Positions 46,226-59,132 of a stretch of 64,000 nucleotides of DNA are shown one piece after another. Origin of the DNA: Branchiostoma floridae (taxonomy: Eukaryota; Chordata; Leptocardii; Amphioxiformes; Branchiostomatidae); assembly GCF_000003815.2 (NCBI RefSeq), contig NC_049988.1, positions 14,188,400 through 14,252,399 on the forward strand. The letters are read 5' to 3'. Both the position numbers and the translations under genes were made by a program. Every line of letters starts with the position of its first letter. Position 1 is the stretch's first letter. The notes under the pieces were generated by a model. The model saw only the letters and a program-made list of their open reading frames with translations. It had not been told where the DNA came from and made no database searches.

Positions 46226-49200
46226 TCAGTGAGGAGAGTTGATAGGAGATGAGGACCTCCTCATCCGTACATACTTTTTGATGAGCGGATGCAGGATCAT
46301 CTGGGTGTCCAGACCAAAGGCAACAAATGCAAATATACCCTGCAGAAAAGAAAAAAAGCATTTGAAACTGTTTGAAGACCATAACCAACACAAATGTGGT
46401 GTCAATTGACTACCTTAGCATGCTTAAGGTTAAATATCATGTTAAGTGAAGCTAAGCTTGGCTTCTGCTGCAAATAAAATTTGTTTAGCTAGTACTATAA
46501 TCTACCACACAGATCCGTGCCTTCGTCTCATTAGATTTACTCCTGAATTCTTAACACCACCCAAGTCCCATGTTAAAAATACCAGTTAGTATTGGTATTG
46601 TTCCATATTTGAACAGCCACAGGATATTTCACTTTTCAAGTCCTGTCACCACAACCAATAAGAAATGGGGGTGAAGTCCAGTATACATAGAGCTGTGTGA
46701 TGTCATAGTACAACATTGTTTATAATCATTGTAGCAGTACTTGAAATTACTTGAAACATTCCACTGACCTATAAATTGTATTGATCACAAAGGGAACTTT
46801 GACAGGTAAAGTTTAGATTAATGCCAATTAAAGAGCATATGCCACAGACTACACCTACCTACCTAATCATTTTCACTCCCTTTGGTGGAGCATAAGGCAC
46901 TCCATTGACTATATCAGGTATATCTTATTCCATACATACAAGTAACTCACCTGAGCAAAGTTGAAGACACTATTGAGGAACTCCAGCTCTATGTAGATGC
47001 CCTGCATGGAGTCCATCATCAGTCTCCAGATACATAAGAACAGCTCCTGCAAGGGGGAGGGGGTCACAGATAGAATGAAGCATGAAACTTGACTTAGTAA
47101 CTGTAGTACCAACAAAGTGGGTCTAGAAAAAATATATGTTTTAATTAGCATAAAGTATATGAAGATTGTGAAATGATGAACATTAAGCATATTCCCAATC
47201 ATTACCATGGTACAATCAGGTAAAAGCATGTTTTAGAGTAAAGATGATACATATTCTAGAGCCATGAGAACATTGGTGGCCACAGAGTAATGGTTTACAT
47301 TTCTATGATTTCTGTTGGACTTCTGTTGAAAACAAGAATGAACAAGTTCAACATATATTTTGTCTGAGCATTACCTCTCCCTTCATGATGTCAATGAAAA
47401 GTGGCCTGCAGGCTGACTTGAGCTTTCATGAATAAACAAAGGTCCAAACAGACAAACAAACATTCAGTCTTAAAGTTAAAGGCAAGACTAGTTTTCTGTT
47501 TAAGACTCACAATGAACATGGACAGTGTGAGGCAGATGAGCACCACCACGTGTCTCGATACTTGCTGGTCATGTGACTCTGGCACCTGCTCCTCTTCATC
47601 CAGCTGATAACCATCTCCAGCTCCTGGCATCAGTGGTTCTGAAATTAAACATGTTGTTTCAGAGCTGTCATGGAAAAAGCTATTGTGAATGTGTGTAACA
47701 ACAATGTATGACTAAATTAACAGTCAAGCAATAAAACATATCTTTAGAAGATTTTGAGTACTCATAAATTAGCTTATTAATCCACCAGTACTGATAGCCT
47801 GACTAAAATTGCGCTCCTACCGTTCGACCCTACTGGGGAGGTACAGGGAGGAGGTCATTAACCCCAGCCAGTAAGAGATTGAGTAAACACAGGCTATGCC
47901 ACTGCCATTACCTTACAAAGCTATCAAGTTACTGTTAAAGCACCATTTCCTCTGATTGTATTCAAGTAGCCATTAAAAGCATGTATATACCAAGTATGTG
48001 TAGAACAATCCATAACTTTTTCTAGAAGGGATTCTCACCTGATGATAATGACTGATAGGAGACCACAACCTGAGAAGTTCTGTGAAAACCCTGTCTCTGA
48101 CATCCAGACTCCGATGAGGTCAGGATGGGACACTCTACAGAACACATACAAGTAGAATCAACTGGTGAGATGCATTGACTTTCTTAGTTGTCAATCTCAT
48201 TGAGGAAATTTTTAAACATTATCTATTGAGTTTGAATATAAAATAACATTACAGTGCTGGTAATAAATGTGACCAAAAGCATTTGCTGCCTAACATAAAA
48301 TGCAGTTCAGTTACAATAAGATAAAAAAAGGAAGACATTCCATCTTGACTATTTCCAACTAAAACCAGTAAAATGGCGAATGTGTGACAGTGTGTAAGTG
48401 TATCATGTGACTGTACAATGTGTGCTGCTGGCTTGCTGATATAAAAAAAAGGAGTCCACAGCTGTGTACCAAGTTCTTTCCTTTTTATTACTCTTAAAAT
48501 ATCATTAATATCAGGCAGTTTTTAGTCAGCTATTTCCGGTACAACCAATTACAAGTCTAATAAGTACTCATTGTCCTCTTCTTCCACAAAGTCAGCAGCA
48601 ATCTCCTCATAATCTTTTTCCAGTTCAGCCAAATCTTCACGGGCCTGAGTAAACTCCTCTTCCTCCATCCCCTCTCTGATGTACCAGTGAACAAAGGCAC
48701 GTTTGGCGTACATCAGGTCAAACTTGTGGTCCAGACGGGCCCAGGCTTCAGCGATGGCGGTGGTGTTGCTCAACATGCACACGGCACCCTGCACCTTGGC
48801 CAGGTCACCGCCAGGCACCACTGTGGGAGGCTGGGAGATGATGCCGACTTTAAACCCTTTGGGGCACCAGTCGATGAACTGAACTGTACGTTTTGTCTTG
48901 ATGGTGGCGATGGCAGTGTTGATATCCTTGGGCACCACATCACCATGGTATATTAGACAGCAGGCCGAGTATTTTCCATGACCAGGATCACACCTCACCA
49001 TCTGGTTGTCTGGCTCGAAGCATGCGTCGGTTATCTCAAGAACAGATGGCTGCTTATGGTAAGCCTTCTCAGCAGAGATGACAGGGGCGTAGGAGGCAAG
49101 AGGGAAGAGAATACGTGGGTAGGGCACCAAGTTAGTCTGGATCTCTGCAAGATCTGCATTCAGGGTAGCATCAAAGCGCAGGGATGCAGTGATGGAGGAG

Positions 49201-52200
49201 ACAACCTGACCGATTAGATGGTTGAGGTTGGTGTAAGTTGGGCTCTCGATTCCTAGGCTACGACAACATATGTCATACACAGCCTCGTTGTCAAACATGA
49301 AGGCACAGTCCGAGTGCTTCAGGGTAGCATGAGTGGCAAGGACTGCATTATAGGACTCTACCACAGCAGTGGACACATGAGGAGCTGGGTACACAGAGAA
49401 TTCCAGCTTGGACATCTTGCTGTAGTCCATGGACAGGTGCTCCAGCAACAGGGAGGTGAGGCCAGAGCCGGTGCCACCACCAACAGAATGGAAGATGAGG
49501 AAGCCCTGAAGACCGGTGCACTGCTCAGCCTGCTTACGGATGCAGTCCAGCACCAGGTCAATGATATCCTTACCACCTGTGTGGTAACCACGAGCATAGA
49601 TGTTGGCAGCATCCTCCTTACCGGTGATGAGCTGCTCGGGGTCGAACAGATCACGGTATGCGCCAGTACGGACCTCATCTGGGGAACAGAATGGAGAATC
49701 ATATTAATATTTAAGCTGCAATCCTGGCGAAATCATTCATAATCAGGCACTGACTTAATTGGATAAAATAACTATCTTTCATAGGCATGATGTTATTCTA
49801 ATAGTTTAAATTTGTGCACTCATTGCTTGATATCGTTAGAAACTGAGACCAGAACATAAAAAATCATGCAGCAGGCTTGATATACACCTACATCCCCCAA
49901 ATAGCAGAGGTTAGGAAACCTGACATGTCATTGATATGCAAAATGAGATTGCAGTGTCCTTATTTGGAGGATTGGCTTAGGACCGTAAATATCTACATGA
50001 CTGAGAAAATTTGTTAAAAAATTCTCAGGCTTAAATGCCTTAGACCACATATGGAGGCCTAGGGGGGCATACTGTAGCAAAACTGCTCCAGTATTAAATG
50101 TCATAAATTTTTTGTTGTAAGCATTGGATGGAGGTGGAAATGATCTTGGTTGCCCTTACCAACTGCAGTTGGCTCCAGATCCACAAAAACTGCACGGGGC
50201 TCATGCTTGCCTGTTCCAGTCTCACTAAAGAATGTGTTGAAGGTGTTATCCTCAATGTTCGTGGTCTTGTTATTCAGTATGTGACCATCAGGCTGGATCC
50301 CATGTTCCAAGCAGTACAGCTCCCAGCTGGTGTTACCTAGCTGACACCCAGCATGGCCAACATGGATAGAGATACACTCACGCTGGAAATAAGTAACACA
50401 GGATGAATATCAGCCTTTTTTGCAGTATGAAAGTAGCTGTGTCTACTTAATAACTTATCCTATGTAGTCTAATATTCAACATACATACAATGTCATGTAC
50501 ATAGTCATATACTCTTATTGAGTGGTAGCATTAACAAAGCTTCGCTTCCAGTGCAATCTATCACTCATCATTACAGTTAGGTAGTAAAATTCTTTAGCAT
50601 AAGGTATGGACGGCCTCTTCTCCTTTAATCTTTCTGGGGACCAAAGAAGCACTTTACCTGCTGGTTCGCCATGTCGAGTAACATGTCTAGCAAGGCTTAA
50701 CCGGCGTCGCCTGACTTCAGTAGAGATAGGTGGAAGGGTCCCATACAGTTCTTTGTTTGTTGTGTGTTCTCACCCACGTTTGTTGTATATATATATATAT
50801 ATAGCACATAGCATCCTGGTGAAGGAACCGCCCAGTTTCCTGGTTTGAGAAGTATTTACTGTCTATGACTCACAGCCATAAAGCAAAATTGAGATAATAC
50901 AAGGTTGGATGTGTGATTTTCAAATTTTTTGGAGAGCGTGTATGACACTCCATACTTGGCCAATTCAGACCTTTATTATTTTATATTAGAAATATTCAAA
51001 CTACACAATATCACAACAAAGTGGAACTTAATTTCACAATCTAGAATCAAAATTGCATATGAATCTATACTTTCACACCAAAATAACCTAAATTCAACCT
51101 ATTAGTCAAATGTCATCCACCCCCATGCTGATCAAACAAATTATGCTTTAAGTTAAAACTACAAACAAACATCAGTGGACTTACCATATTTGCTTCTCGT
51201 TTGTTGAGCAAGGATATCTCATATCACCACGGACAGCCTTGAAAACACTCAACATACATTTTGTAGATCTAGACTTGCAAAGAGTCTTGGTGGACAAATC
51301 TAAGCGTAACTTTATGAGTCTGTTTCTGAACCTGTAATAAGTCTGGTCTCCATTAGGTACAAAATGTTCGTGTGCAAATATCCGAGATCTGAGACAAGCA
51401 CTGGTTAGATAGTATCAGGTGTCATTCTTAACTAAACAAAATGATGGGATTTTTCTCAGTGCGTGGCAACATGGCTGGATACTGTATACATAGATAAAAA
51501 AAGGAGGTTGCAGGCAGATATATGACTGTTAAATAGTTCACCCTTTTGTCCATAGCAATGAGACATAACATTTTTACATTCTTTTGGACAATTCTACCAG
51601 ACAAGTGTAAACAGGGTTTTTCTCAAGCTCATACTTTTAAATAAGCTATATTCTAGAAAATGACTAACTTAACTACCAGATAAGAGTGGTTATGAGACCA
51701 AAATACAACTTCCACAGGTGCTTGCAAACCAAACTTCTGAAAAGCTGTAGAGTACTGTGTTATTTAAAAATAATATAATTCTTGGACATACGTGTAGTGG
51801 GAGAAGGTGAATGTGAATGTGTATTTTGGTGCAACAATCCCTTTGTGATATTGATGAATTGGAGGGGTAAAAGAAGGAGGAGGGTTTGTTGTAGTAGGAG
51901 TTTAAGTTGAAGGTTTTGAATCAGTTTGAAGTTCATTCCAGCATTCTAGTGACATCTTACCTTCGTCAGGGTTGGCGCAGCAGTTATTGTGGTTCCCACA
52001 CTGGGCACGCAGTTCTCTGCGAGGATCTGGGACTTCATCATAGTCTTTGTTGTCTGGTCTTGCTGACCTGAGGTGCCCGAGTTTCTGTAGTCCCACCAGT
52101 GATCCCACAGTCACCAGTATACACACGATCAACACGCCAGTCATGGTGATGCTCTGTACATGTGAGTGACAAAAAACATTGAGTGGTTGTTGTGGTCTGA

Positions 52201-55200
52201 CGAGCTGGAAAAAATGCTTCAAAGCATTCAGGATGTAAGAATTAATTTTAGCCATTGGAAACAAGTATATTGTGGTATTCTGAATAGACCTACCACAAAA
52301 GAACCAATATATGAGCTGTTCTCATATGAGGGATCATGATACTCTTTTATACCGCACGATACATGTAGCTTTTTTGTATATTTATAATCAAAATCTGTAT
52401 ATACTCTATGTCAACCGTATGTCATGTATGTTGTACATATAATGTATATGTCATATGTGAAGTAAGTTACCACAGAGGAAGTACAGAACTGTGCAGGAAG
52501 GAAAGGAAACTGTAAAACACAGAAACAGAAGAAAAACACAGGTAAATAGTAAACAGTCTCTCACCAGGCTTAAAGGTATGTTTTTTGAATGAAACAAGAG
52601 TGTACAACTCAAAACAAATGACAGGGATCCATAATAGACTATTTGTTGATCCATAATAGACTACATGTATTTGTTAATTGATTAAATGATTAGTAAGACT
52701 TGTAGTACTTTTGGTGTAAATACATGTATCTTAATATGGAATAAGGGTGGATATACCAGAATACATGATCATAATACAGTGCAGATAATAATACAGTAGC
52801 ATTCATAATCCACAAAAGTAAGGTGCAGACCTGGCAGGAATCATGCATGGGTTGATCACACGTGGAACCAGTGATGGCATGGATTACAAACAGCACCCCT
52901 GTCAGCAGAATGGCTGTCCTGCAAACATACAATATATATACAAGCAGATACACCATAACTCTTGGGACATAACATCAGAACGAATGTACTAGAGATAGGT
53001 ACCAGTACAGAAAATTCATGTACAGGTGTGGTCTTAAATCCAAATGAATTGTTCAAATGAACAGTTCAAAGATAACCTCTAAATGATATGCCTTGAATAA
53101 AAGCAACTTAGAGTACCCCCAAACCATTTGCAGTCAAGCCTGAAGAGACCAGGATGTAAATCAAAGACTTATGACCAGCGTTCCCGCCAGGTTCTTGAAA
53201 GTATGTGTCCAAATATTTGGGAGGGGCGTAATGAGCGCCGGAGGTGCGAGACGAGCGCCGCAGGCGCTCGCATTCTAGGGGGGTCCGGGGGCATGCTCCC
53301 CCGGGAAAATTTGAATTTTCAAACCCTCTAGAACACAATTTCCTGCAATTTGAGAGGATAACCATGCACGTGAGATTGGACGTCGGTTGCCTCTTTTACT
53401 GCCATTTTCAGTTATCCACGACCACCCTCTGCCAATTTTTTTTCCGTCATTGAATAAAAAAATGTCTACCTCCTGCGATCGATGTTGCGCCCTCCCGCAT
53501 CAAATACAGTAGTTTTCCGAGACGATAAAATAACGGCGCCATCACACTTTGTGTTTTTTTCTATTTTGCCCGATGATTTTACTCAAATTTTTCGAATCGG
53601 TGGGGTTTTACAAGGCCGCGCCGTCATTTTCTACGAGCGTGCGTTTGTTTCCTGCGACCTCAGGTAACCCCGTTTTCGGAGTGAAATCTTTGGTTGGATT
53701 TCTTTTTAAATAGACCAAGGACGTTATACATTACTCGAAGGAGGACGATCTGCTGCCTCTTTGGCAGTGATCAGTGCCGGTGTAGCCTTGAAGGAGTAGC
53801 CAGAAAGACGTCCTAGCGTGCTGGGCGCTGCGATCGACGATCCATCTGGGGAGGGGGGCGTGCCGCGCCATGTGCCACGGAGGCCAATGCTAGTGCACAA
53901 CCGACTCGATCGACGCCTGACAACAATATTGCGGCCCCTTTTCTGCCGCAAATTTTGTCTTTTTGAAACAAAAGGAATTTTTTAAATAAGAAATAAACTG
54001 TATAGTTTTGAATTCTTCACTTATTTACCGCGCACGTTTTTAACTTGGATAAATGGGGAAACTTTAATAGTAAATTGTTAGCAGCTAGGGAAGAAACACA
54101 AGTTGCCAGACGACACGGCAACTTTTTTTCCCGGTGACCAATGACAGAGTGTAACATTACATTTATCGAATGCTGATTGGTTATTAAGATGATTGGATTT
54201 GGACCTGGTGGCCAATCTGGACTGCATGGCGCCGGCGGCCTGTTGTCAAAAATACCGACTGCCAATCATCTGCCCACAGCGTGAGAACTTTTGTTGAGAT
54301 GTGCAGCACTCGCGCAGAACAGTTTGTTCGTTCAACACTAGTATTGCCCACAAATCTTTAACAAATACGTGAAAATGAGGACAAGTTAGTATTATGTTAA
54401 TATCAGAATATAAAATCTGCATAAGATTTCTTCGAGTGTTAAAGAATGCTGACTGTCAGATGTATTTCACGGACTACAAAAAATTACATTGCGCAACGGA
54501 CGGCTCAGACTGGCGCGTGGCAGGGTGTGTTGTACATGGATTCGCTAGTTGTAAAACGTGCCGCCCTCCGCCCCATGCTCAGACTACTGGGATGACCGGA
54601 AAGTGAAGAATTTGAAGTATAAATTGTAAAGGTAGAATTCCTTCTTATAAAGACAGATTTTTTTAAAAGATTCCAGATACATTTTGTACACTGGTGGTAC
54701 AGGTCAGCCTTTCTTTCAGAATTTTTTATGGACGCATTCAGCTGAGCCGAGTGCGTCTTTCCAGAAAAAGATGCGTCCAAAGACGTAAAGACGTATGCCT
54801 GGCGGGAACGCTGCTTATGACATAGCATGAAAGTTCATCTGTGTTGGTAAATGACATTATGGATAAACTAAACTCCTGCTACAGTCACGTGTCTCTGACA
54901 TCACATTTGAAAGCTACAGTGGACGGGTCCATTCCGTGAACAAGGCCAAAAATTTGGGGTAAGTCCCAATCAATTTTAATGTTGGTTAGTTAAAGTTCAG
55001 TTTATCCATAATGACTTATGACATAGCAATTGTATTTTTTAGGCCTTACCCCCAGCTGACTATATGGAACAGTCCCATGTTCCTGCTGATAAAGTCTGCC
55101 CCCTCCCTCTTCAGTAAGAATAGCCCAACAGCCAGCGCTGCTGTCCATGTGCGACAGCTGATGGTGCCGATCATCATCACAGTGAAGGAGACATACGCCT

Positions 55201-58200
55201 GCCATGTTTTCTCACTGTGTGGATAGCCGAGTGTGTAGAACAGGATCATGCCTACACAGCCAAGGACCTGGGGGAAACATAGAGGAAAAAATACAGTATT
55301 GCAGCACTGTATATACATGGTTTCTTAAAGATGGACAAATATAGATGCACAATACATGATTGTAGTAATAGTTTGTACTCAGAATACAAATGTATTAAAC
55401 ATAAATCACTTATCAAAGGTAGAAATAGCTCTGCTACAAGCTTACCGTATCTTATACTAGTATATCACAGTATCTATTCTAAGAGTACAATCCTATAGGT
55501 TCTGCAATTCAAGCACAATTGAAGAGATATGCAAGTATACTAAGGCTGTCCTTGAATCTTTAAAGCTGATAGCATCAGTTTACCATAGGTTTTCTTACCT
55601 GAGATGAGACCAGACATGTGGTGAGTTTGTGAGGAAGTTGCTTGAACTTTCCTGAGAGGAAGAACACTGCCAGTACCCAAACCTAGGGAAAGGTAAGGCA
55701 GGGATTAAAAAATTGATTTCTAAAATGGCATCAATGGAAGCAAATGATGGCTAGAACTTATCAATCATACATGTAGCACAATGACTATAACCTGCTGTGG
55801 TTTATATATTGGTACATGTAGGTCCAACTTCAGTTAAAGAGGAAATAAGGATGGAAAGGTCTATGAACAACCTTTCAACTCTATATGAGGTAAAAAGACA
55901 AGAAAACAGGGTTCTACAACTATGTATTATTTTACCCAAAATGGACATACATGTACATGTACAACAACTATTCAAAGCTGACTACTTACACAGAAGATGA
56001 GGCCGATGATGCTGACATCGAAGGCTGTCTTGATGACCACAGCCATGAGGTTGGTCTGTGTGTCCATGGACAGGCTGCTCATCTGTGCTGACATGAACAT
56101 TAGTGGTGCAGACAGGAAGGTGCACACCACCAGGCCTGGACCAATCTGGGGAGGGCAGGAATACACTCATCAGCAGGGCACAATGATCAGTTGACTTTAT
56201 GGATTTAGAAAAAAAATTTCAACCCTTCACAAAATTTTTGGTGTCTAGGGCCTAGTAGAGACGTAGCTCATGCATACTGGACCCCTAGGGGTACTGGAGG
56301 ACATACGTGAGTCGCAGTTACAGGATTTGTGTGTGTAGGTTATCCATGCGTTCTTAGAGACAGGACTTTGTGCAGTAAACACCCAACTCCATTTCTATTG
56401 CCACAATGGCCATTACAGTGGGTCGCATTGAATCGCAGTGGTGGCGGCGTGTGTTCAACTGCTTTACTCTTTCTCATAAATGCTGATATATAAGTACATG
56501 TACTAAGCAGATAAATCAACTTGTGTACCATTTTTCAAGTCTTTGGTAAGACTCAACAAGGCATGAATGCATATGGGTGATCCAAATTTTATGCAACAGT
56601 GAATATTACTATGTTAGATTGTTTTGCAATAGGATATCTTATAAGACATGACCTCATGATAAGTTTAAGGACTCACAACCTGTACCCATAGGCTACCCTT
56701 GTCGTGAATCATTACAAGTACTCTATATTATCTGTCTCTCTCTCGGTTTATGTTTGTCAAATTGGCTTTGATGCACTATTTTTCTCTTAATAATAATACT
56801 GTCCTGTACCATATAAAGAGAGTCACTCATTGAGAAGTAATCTTGACAATGCTTTCTGTCTATGATGGCAATTTCCATAGGGATTTCACTTTACTTTGTG
56901 TTGATCAAACATGTCTAGACATTAATCATAAAAACAACAACAGTGAGAACATTACCACTTCAGTTGCCAGGCCATAGTTGGAGGCAAAGATGAAGACAGA
57001 AGGCGCTACGGGGAAGGTTCCGTACAGGAAGCCATAGTTACGGAACTCTTCTGTCATGTTGGTGTCATTACCGCCAATCTGGAGGCCAACAACAAGTTCA
57101 CGGGCAACAAACGGAAGTAGCAGTCTGGAAAAAACAAAACATGGATTCCTAAAGAAGACCAATCCTACATAAGTCTTGCACAGATACATGTAGGCTTTCT
57201 TGGATTTTTGAAGAATACAGCAACCAATCCTACTGGAGTCACAGATAAAACTTTCTCACATTTTTCTTATTTCATATATACAGTCAAACTTTGTATGAGT
57301 GACCACCTCTACATAGGGAGCACCTGGTCAATGTGGAAACATTTTGATGGTCCCTTAAAAATGTAATAGATAATTCTTTCTATTGATCAACTAAATTGTA
57401 TAAGTCCCCTGAGTGGTCTTAACCCAGTTTTGAGAGTATACAACTTTTAACTTAACGTGTCCCAAAAAAGGTGCTCTTCAATAGCAAGCTTTGCTACACT
57501 GACAATTGGGAATATTTCAACAATGTTCATATTCATACTCACGTCTTGACTGCTACCAGGATAGCTGGCACAATGAAGGCAAAGCGAGCCTGTTGGCTGA
57601 TCTTTCCGACCATACTGAGTCCGAGGTAGAACAGGGCTGTGGCACTGAAAGACTCCCCCAGCACATCCAGGATACCTGACAGTACAGGGGGCACCGTTTC
57701 GTGGAAGGCAAAGTTCCCAGCAATGCCAATTATCACCATGAAGATGATAGGGTTTAGTATCACCCCTTTTATAACCTGAAAAAAAAAAGAGTAAAATGAT
57801 GAAATATAGTGAAATATTCAGATCAACTTGGCGAATGAAAATTAACATAATGTGTTCTCTTGCTGGTGTGGTAAGGCAAATTATTTTTTTTTTGTTCCTC
57901 ATTTATTCAAATCTACAAAGGCCTAATCACTTCATACTTTCTTCAGTATTACACTACACAGCTCTTCCCAAAAAAATTGGGACAAAACTATTTTCACAAT
58001 GCTTCACCACCAATATTTATTGTTTTCTTCTACAAGTACAAGTTAGAAATCGAAGAGGGCCAAAACAGATATCCAGATCTGATTATTGGATTACCTGCAG
58101 CACCTATATTGTTAACCTACTCTCCAAGCTACTGGTACTCTCCAAGCACAGATTGATGGGGAAAATTGTGACATTTTTCTTATACGCCGCCTTTTCTGTT

Positions 58201-59132
58201 GATAGCTGGCAGAAAAAGACAACATACAAGAACAATTTTCCCCATCAACATCTGCTTGGAGAGTACTGTTTACCCACACTATACAATAGGTTATGGAGTT
58301 TATCATAAAACAGGAATACCTGAAGGACACTCCTGCACCTGCTCTTTGCCTCCCTGGAGTCGATGTTCCTCTGGACCTCCATGAGTATGAACCCCAGGGG
58401 ATTCAGGATGGCTACAGAGATAGGAGCCAGTAGGTAGATGTAAATCAGGAACTCTGGTCGGCTGGAACTGTAGATGGCTTTCACTGTGGAACAATAGAAC
58501 ATCAGTAGTACTCTTACTACAACTACTAGGAATTTTGCTAAGAAGAATACACAGATTGAAGAAAGGTTTAAACTTTTGGCTTCATTGTTGGCAGGCATGA
58601 AGTCTGTTGGTAACTGTTTGTACTTTAAAAAATAGTTTTTCTGATCATTATTTCTTTGTCTTTGCTACAAAGTCCAGGATTCTCACTAATACTAAAAAAT
58701 TCATTATCTTGTTTATGTTTTCCAGAGAACAGGTGAACAAGCCCTCCTTATCTACTATCTTCTTTTGTGATGCTTACCAATAGGATATCCCAGGGCAAAG
58801 TCATTACTTTGGGTGGCAAAGATTGCGAACAGTCCAGCCTTTCCAAAGTTCCTCCCTAGAACCAGCGTGAACACGGCCACCAGCAGGAACACCGAAGACT
58901 TAGCAATGGCCATGGCCAGCAGGAACCACCAGTTCACGGCCTCGAACTTCAGCGTACACATGGCTTGGAACAGAAGTGCAGGAAGGGCCAGGTAGGAGAT
59001 GTATTTCTCCAACCCTTTGGCAGCGGATGTCGTGATGATACCGACTCGCCCAAAGAGGTATCCAGCAAAGATGATGGCGAAACACTGGATGATGGCTGGG
59101 TACAAGTTGTCGAACACAGCGTATGATGACAT
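46226..59132 (-). CDS. GPR155: GPR155-type lysosomal transporter/GPCR-like protein lacking the DEP domain
   Basis: In mammals GPR155 (LYCHOS) is a lysosomal membrane protein fusing a PIN/auxin-carrier-like transporter to a GPCR-like bundle, and it senses cholesterol for mTORC1. Thirteen coding exons: 58778-59132, 58320-58483, 57543-57775, 56956-57124, 55990-56145, 55599-55682, 55050-55267, 52831-52918, 51961-52153, 48039-48134, 47511-47638, 46951-47046, 46226-46339. Phases agree throughout and the sum is 697 residues. Hallmarks are [81 protein letters not shown] and [10 protein letters not shown]. An in-frame TAA upstream fixes the start. It ends [11 protein letters not shown], about 170 residues short of human (870 aa), with no DEP domain. 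The donor after exon 8 (GTCTGC) is weak. Confidence 0.92.
48549..51187 (-). CDS. Divergent alpha-tubulin
   Basis: This is an alpha subunit of microtubules. Exon 1 is only the ATG (51185-51187), exon 2 is 50160-50382 and exon 3 is 48549-49678, giving 451 residues, the normal alpha-tubulin length. It starts [18 protein letters not shown], keeps FVDLEPT, the nucleotide-loop GGGTGSG, the [14 protein letters not shown] segment with the catalytic glutamate, a lysine at the acetylation position (NNKT) and [20 protein letters not shown]. It departs from standard isotypes in many places: an odd K40 loop and a C-terminus EDNEYLLDL without a terminal tyrosine or long poly-Glu tail. In this respect it resembles TUBAL3-type proteins. 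A polyadenylation signal (TTTATT on plus, 48484-48489) follows. The gene lies inside intron 9 of GPR155 on the same strand. Confidence 0.93.
50783..50801. repeat. (TA)n microsatellite
   Basis: About nine TA units follow 'tttgttgta' upstream of tubulin exon 2. The preceding stretch (50600-50780) may be part of an unidentified dispersed repeat. Confidence 0.7.
53176..54813. mobile_element. 1,638-bp hAT-like element with 8-bp target duplication
   Basis: The termini are CAGCGTTCCCGCCAGG and CCTGGCGGGAACGCTG, exact inverted repeats. The 8-bp duplication CTTATGAC flanks both sides (53168-53175 and 54814-54821). Near the left end lie palindromic GC-rich words (GAGCGCCGCAGGCGCTC; CCGGGGGCATGCTCCCCCGG). 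No frame longer than about 107 codons exists and none looks like transposase, so it is nonautonomous. It lies in GPR155 intron 7. Confidence 0.88.
56330..56560 (-). mobile_element. Decayed tRNA-derived SINE, copy 3
   Basis: The words 'ggtgtgtgttcaact', 'ctttactctttc', 'aaatgctga', 'taagcaga' and 'gtaccatttttcaagtctttggta' match, in order, the body of SINE copy 1 in the same orientation. The pol III promoter head has been lost or strongly mutated. It lies in GPR155 intron 4. Confidence 0.5.
58135..58266. mobile_element. 132-bp foldback element in GPR155 intron 1
   Basis: GTACTCTCCAAGCA and AGATTGATGGGGAAAATTGT on the left pair with ACAATTTTCCCCATCAACAT and TGCTTGGAGAGTAC on the right. The arms are about 36 nt with few mismatches. 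It sits about 50 bp beyond the exon 2 donor region. Confidence 0.65.

Noticed and set aside
46116-46391. Continuation of GPR155 past 46226 toward a DEP domain
   Set aside because: The correct frame meets TGA at 46226-46228; no DEP-like sequence was found in any frame down to the minisatellite.
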